The notes below the pieces were generated by a model. That model was given only the letters and a program-made list of their open reading frames with translations, had not been told where the DNA came from and ran no database searches. The position numbers and the translations under genes are program-made. This document shows positions 51,434-52,430 of a stretch of 52,430 bases of DNA, one piece after another (within the stretch, counting starts at the first letter, position 1; every line of letters begins with the position of its first letter). The DNA is from Nocardia carnea (GTDB lineage: Bacteria; Actinomycetota; Actinomycetes; Mycobacteriales; Mycobacteriaceae), in contig NZ_JARWPM010000290.1 in the NCBI RefSeq assembly GCF_029869215.1, forward strand, positions 1 to 52,430. The letters run 5' to 3'.

Positions 51434-51940
51434 TTACGTGGTGAGTTTCTTGTAGCAGGTCAGCGCTGCGGCGAGTTGTAGAAATGCTGCGAAGAGGCGG
51501 CCGTGTCGTTCGTAGCGGATCGTCAAGCGCCGGTATCCGGTCAACCATGCAATGGTCCGTTCGATCTTCCAACGGTGCTTACCCCGCCTCGTGGGAACCT
51601 CGACCCCACGACGAGCGATCCGAGGCACGATCCCGCGAGCACGCAGCCACCGGCGATGGACATCGAAGTCGTAACCCTTGTCCGCCCGCAGTTTGGCGGG
51701 CTTGCCGCGACGAGGGCCGCGCTGCGAGCGCACCCGCGGAATCGATTCGACCATCGGGGCGAGCATCACCGAGTCGTGGGTGTTCCCGGCAGAAACACCG
51801 GTGACCAGCGGTATCCCGTTCGCGTCCGAAATGACGTGGATCTTGGATCCTTTCTTGCCACGGTCGACCGGGCTGCGGCCGGTCAGCGATCCCCTTTTTT
51901 CGCTCGCACACTCGCCGCGTCCAGGATCGCCGCGCTCCAA
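51434..51940 (-). CDS. IS5-type transposase, C-terminal frame (DDE)
   Basis: Second half of the transposase: RSPVDRGKKGSKIHVISDANGIPLVTGVSAGNTHDSVMLAPMVESI, LRADKGYDFDVHRRWLRARGIVPRIARRG (second Asp), and GKHRWKIERTIAWLTGYRRLTIRYERHGRLFAAFLQLAAALTCYKKL (the Y(2)R(3)E(6)R motif with catalytic Glu). It overlaps the first frame by 58 bases and has no strong start of its own, so it is probably made by frameshifting as a fusion. Both frames are intact. Confidence 0.9.
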   Translation of the reverse strand: MERGDPGRGECASEKRGSLTGRSPVDRGKKGSKIHVISDANGIPLVTGVSAGNTHDSVMLAPMVESIPRVRSQRGPRRGKPAKLRADKGYDFDVHRRWLRARGIVPRIARRGVEVPTRRGKHRWKIERTIAWLTGYRRLTIRYERHGRLFAAFLQLAAALTCYKKLTT

Positions 51941-52242
51941 TCGAGATCGCCGGCGAGGCCGAGCCGGTCGAGGATCGCCCGATGCAACGCCTCGAATACC
52001 CCGGCATCAGCCCACACCATGAACCGGCGATGTGCGGTCGGAACGCTCACACCGAATGACGGCGGCAGATGCCTCCAAGCGCAACCGCTGGTCAATACGA
52101 ACACCACCGCAGTGAAGACCGCTCGCTCGTCCGCCGGAGCTGTCCCGCCGCCCTGAGGTCTCGGCGTGAACTCGGGGAGCAGCGGTTTCACGATGTCCCA
52201 CAACGCATCCGGGACCAGCCGTTGAGCAAGCCTGTCGACCAC
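51883..52242 (-). CDS. IS5-type transposase, N-terminal frame
   Basis: 119-residue first half: LVPDALWDIVKPLLPEFTPRPQGGGTAPADERAVFTAVVFVLTSGCAWRHLPPSFGVSVPTAHRRFMVWADAGVFEALHRAILDRLG is the DUF4096 region of IS5 transposases, followed by the first catalytic Asp in WSAAILDAASVRAKKG. It ends in an overlap with the second frame near a T/A run (AAAAAAGGGG on this strand), a likely programmed frameshift site. ATG 52242 is just inside the IS end. Confidence 0.9.
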   Translation of the reverse strand: MVDRLAQRLVPDALWDIVKPLLPEFTPRPQGGGTAPADERAVFTAVVFVLTSGCAWRHLPPSFGVSVPTAHRRFMVWADAGVFEALHRAILDRLGLAGDLDWSAAILDAASVRAKKGDR

Positions 52243-52328
52243 GGGTCACATCATGCCGGACAACGAATTACACCCACGTAAGACGTCCTCTTAGCTCCAC
52301 CATAGGGTCACTACTAGAACCCGGGGCT

Positions 52329-52371
52329 GAATGAACGCCCTGGAGTAGGACCCCTACTCCTCCCTTCATTC
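52329..52371. terminator. Two-tier hairpin
   Basis: An inner perfect 7-bp stem GGAGTAG (52342-52348) / CTACTCC (52354-52360) with a 5-base loop is enclosed by an outer 7-bp stem GAATGAA (52329-52335) / TTCATTC (52365-52371). It lies just after the tRNA 3' end and could be a terminator or a structured att or IS remnant. Confidence 0.45.
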
Positions 52372-52395
52372 GGGAGTTGCCTGATTCAGGAGCAT

Positions 52396-52416
52396 CCCGG
52401 CTTGTCTTGTGCCGGG
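52396..52416 (+). terminator. Short GC hairpin
   Basis: CCCGGC (52396-52401) pairs with GCCGGG (52411-52416) across the 9-base loop TTGTCTTGT and is followed by TTG. It is a weak terminator candidate near the window end; its gene is not visible. Confidence 0.35.
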
Positions 52417-52430
52417 TTGCGCCGCATGTT

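Larger units (their letters stand above)
51425..52290 (-). mobile_element. IS5-family element (IS427-like group)
   Basis: 866-bp element with near-perfect terminal inverted repeats (GAGGACGTCTTACGTGG at the left; CCACGTAAGACGTCCTC at the right) and a 3-base target duplication TTA (51422-51424 and 52291-52293). It encodes a two-frame transposase on the minus strand, as is typical of the IS427 group. The clean repeats and duplication show a fairly recent simple insertion, here into the tRNA 3' end. Confidence 0.85.
51401..52302 (+). other. 3' end of a tRNA gene, interrupted by an IS5-type element
   Basis: AGGGG TTCGAGT CCCCT (51406-51422) is a perfect tRNA T arm (5-bp stem, 7-base loop). It is followed by TA, then the IS element, then GCTCCACCA (52294-52302). 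Joining across the IS and one copy of its TTA target duplication gives TAGCTCC-A-CCA, the acceptor strand and encoded CCA end. The matching 5' acceptor strand (GGAGCTA) and a D or anticodon arm are not found upstream, so only about the last 37 bases of a tRNA gene are present. The isotype cannot be told. Such 3' ends are usual att sites of integrative elements. Confidence 0.6.

Overview
The window looks like chromosomal DNA of a mycolic-acid actinomycete (Nocardia, Rhodococcus, Gordonia or a relative). The evidence is high GC with GTG starts, a complete yrbEAB-mceABCDEF lipid-import operon with its Mce-associated protein, a CYP153 relic, a KshB-type reductase, many TetR regulators and many IS3, IS110 and IS5 elements. 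Species cannot be fixed from sequence alone. The first ~195 bases are a poly-C/G run that is probably a sequencing or assembly artefact.

Layout. (1) 0.8-13.2 kb: an aromatic catabolic locus. It holds a decayed ring-cleavage-product hydrolase, a TfdB-type flavin hydroxylase, a relic of an MHS transporter and a ThDP decarboxylase on the minus strand. A divergent LysR regulator, an NAD-dependent epimerase-like protein, a C-C hydrolase, an isochorismatase-fold protein lacking catalytic residues, an MhpB-type extradiol dioxygenase, an aldehyde dehydrogenase and an intact MHS transporter are on the plus strand. (2) 13.5-17.3 kb: an IS3 element abutting the 3' half of a CYP153 alkane hydroxylase gene, followed by an internally deleted ferredoxin reductase gene and a rotted IS3 copy. 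(3) 17.6-27.5 kb: a mce operon preceded by a recognisable promoter, an operator-like element and a 48-codon leader ORF, ending with an alpha/beta hydrolase. (4) 27.5-29.0 kb: a graveyard of IS3 fragments in both orientations. (5) 29.2-37.0 kb: an exporter and a stand-alone DUF4873 protein diverge from an oxidative operon (AurF-type diiron oxygenase, Baeyer-Villiger-type monooxygenase, SDR, [2Fe-2S] flavin reductase), followed by a TetR regulator. (6) 37.5-41.1 kb: a TetR gene divergent from a thioesterase / P450 / BtrH-like acyltransferase operon. (7) 41.3-50.5 kb: a TetR-controlled minus-strand group (SMP-30 lactonase, nitroreductase, LLM flavin oxidoreductase, MFS transporter, secreted hydrolase) broken by an IS3 at one end, an IS110 in the promoter region and several frameshifts. 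(8) 50.7-52.4 kb: a nitroreductase fragment and an IS5-type element sitting inside the 3' end of a tRNA gene fragment, then strong hairpins.

How the genes may work together. The strongest new link is a 37-bp element (about 30 of 37 positions identical, same orientation) placed before both the mce operon and the diiron oxygenase operon 13.7 kb away. It suggests one regulator controls import of a hydrophobic substrate and its first oxidations, so the two operons may form one uncharacterised catabolic system. A second regulon can be read from a palindrome CGGAKG-N3-CMTCCG found twice at the TetR gene at 50.4 kb and twice at 47.6 kb, in what was probably the promoter of the flavin oxidoreductase operon before an IS110 separated them. 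The P450/BtrH-like operon at 38-41 kb is a small, unassigned biosynthetic or modifying unit.
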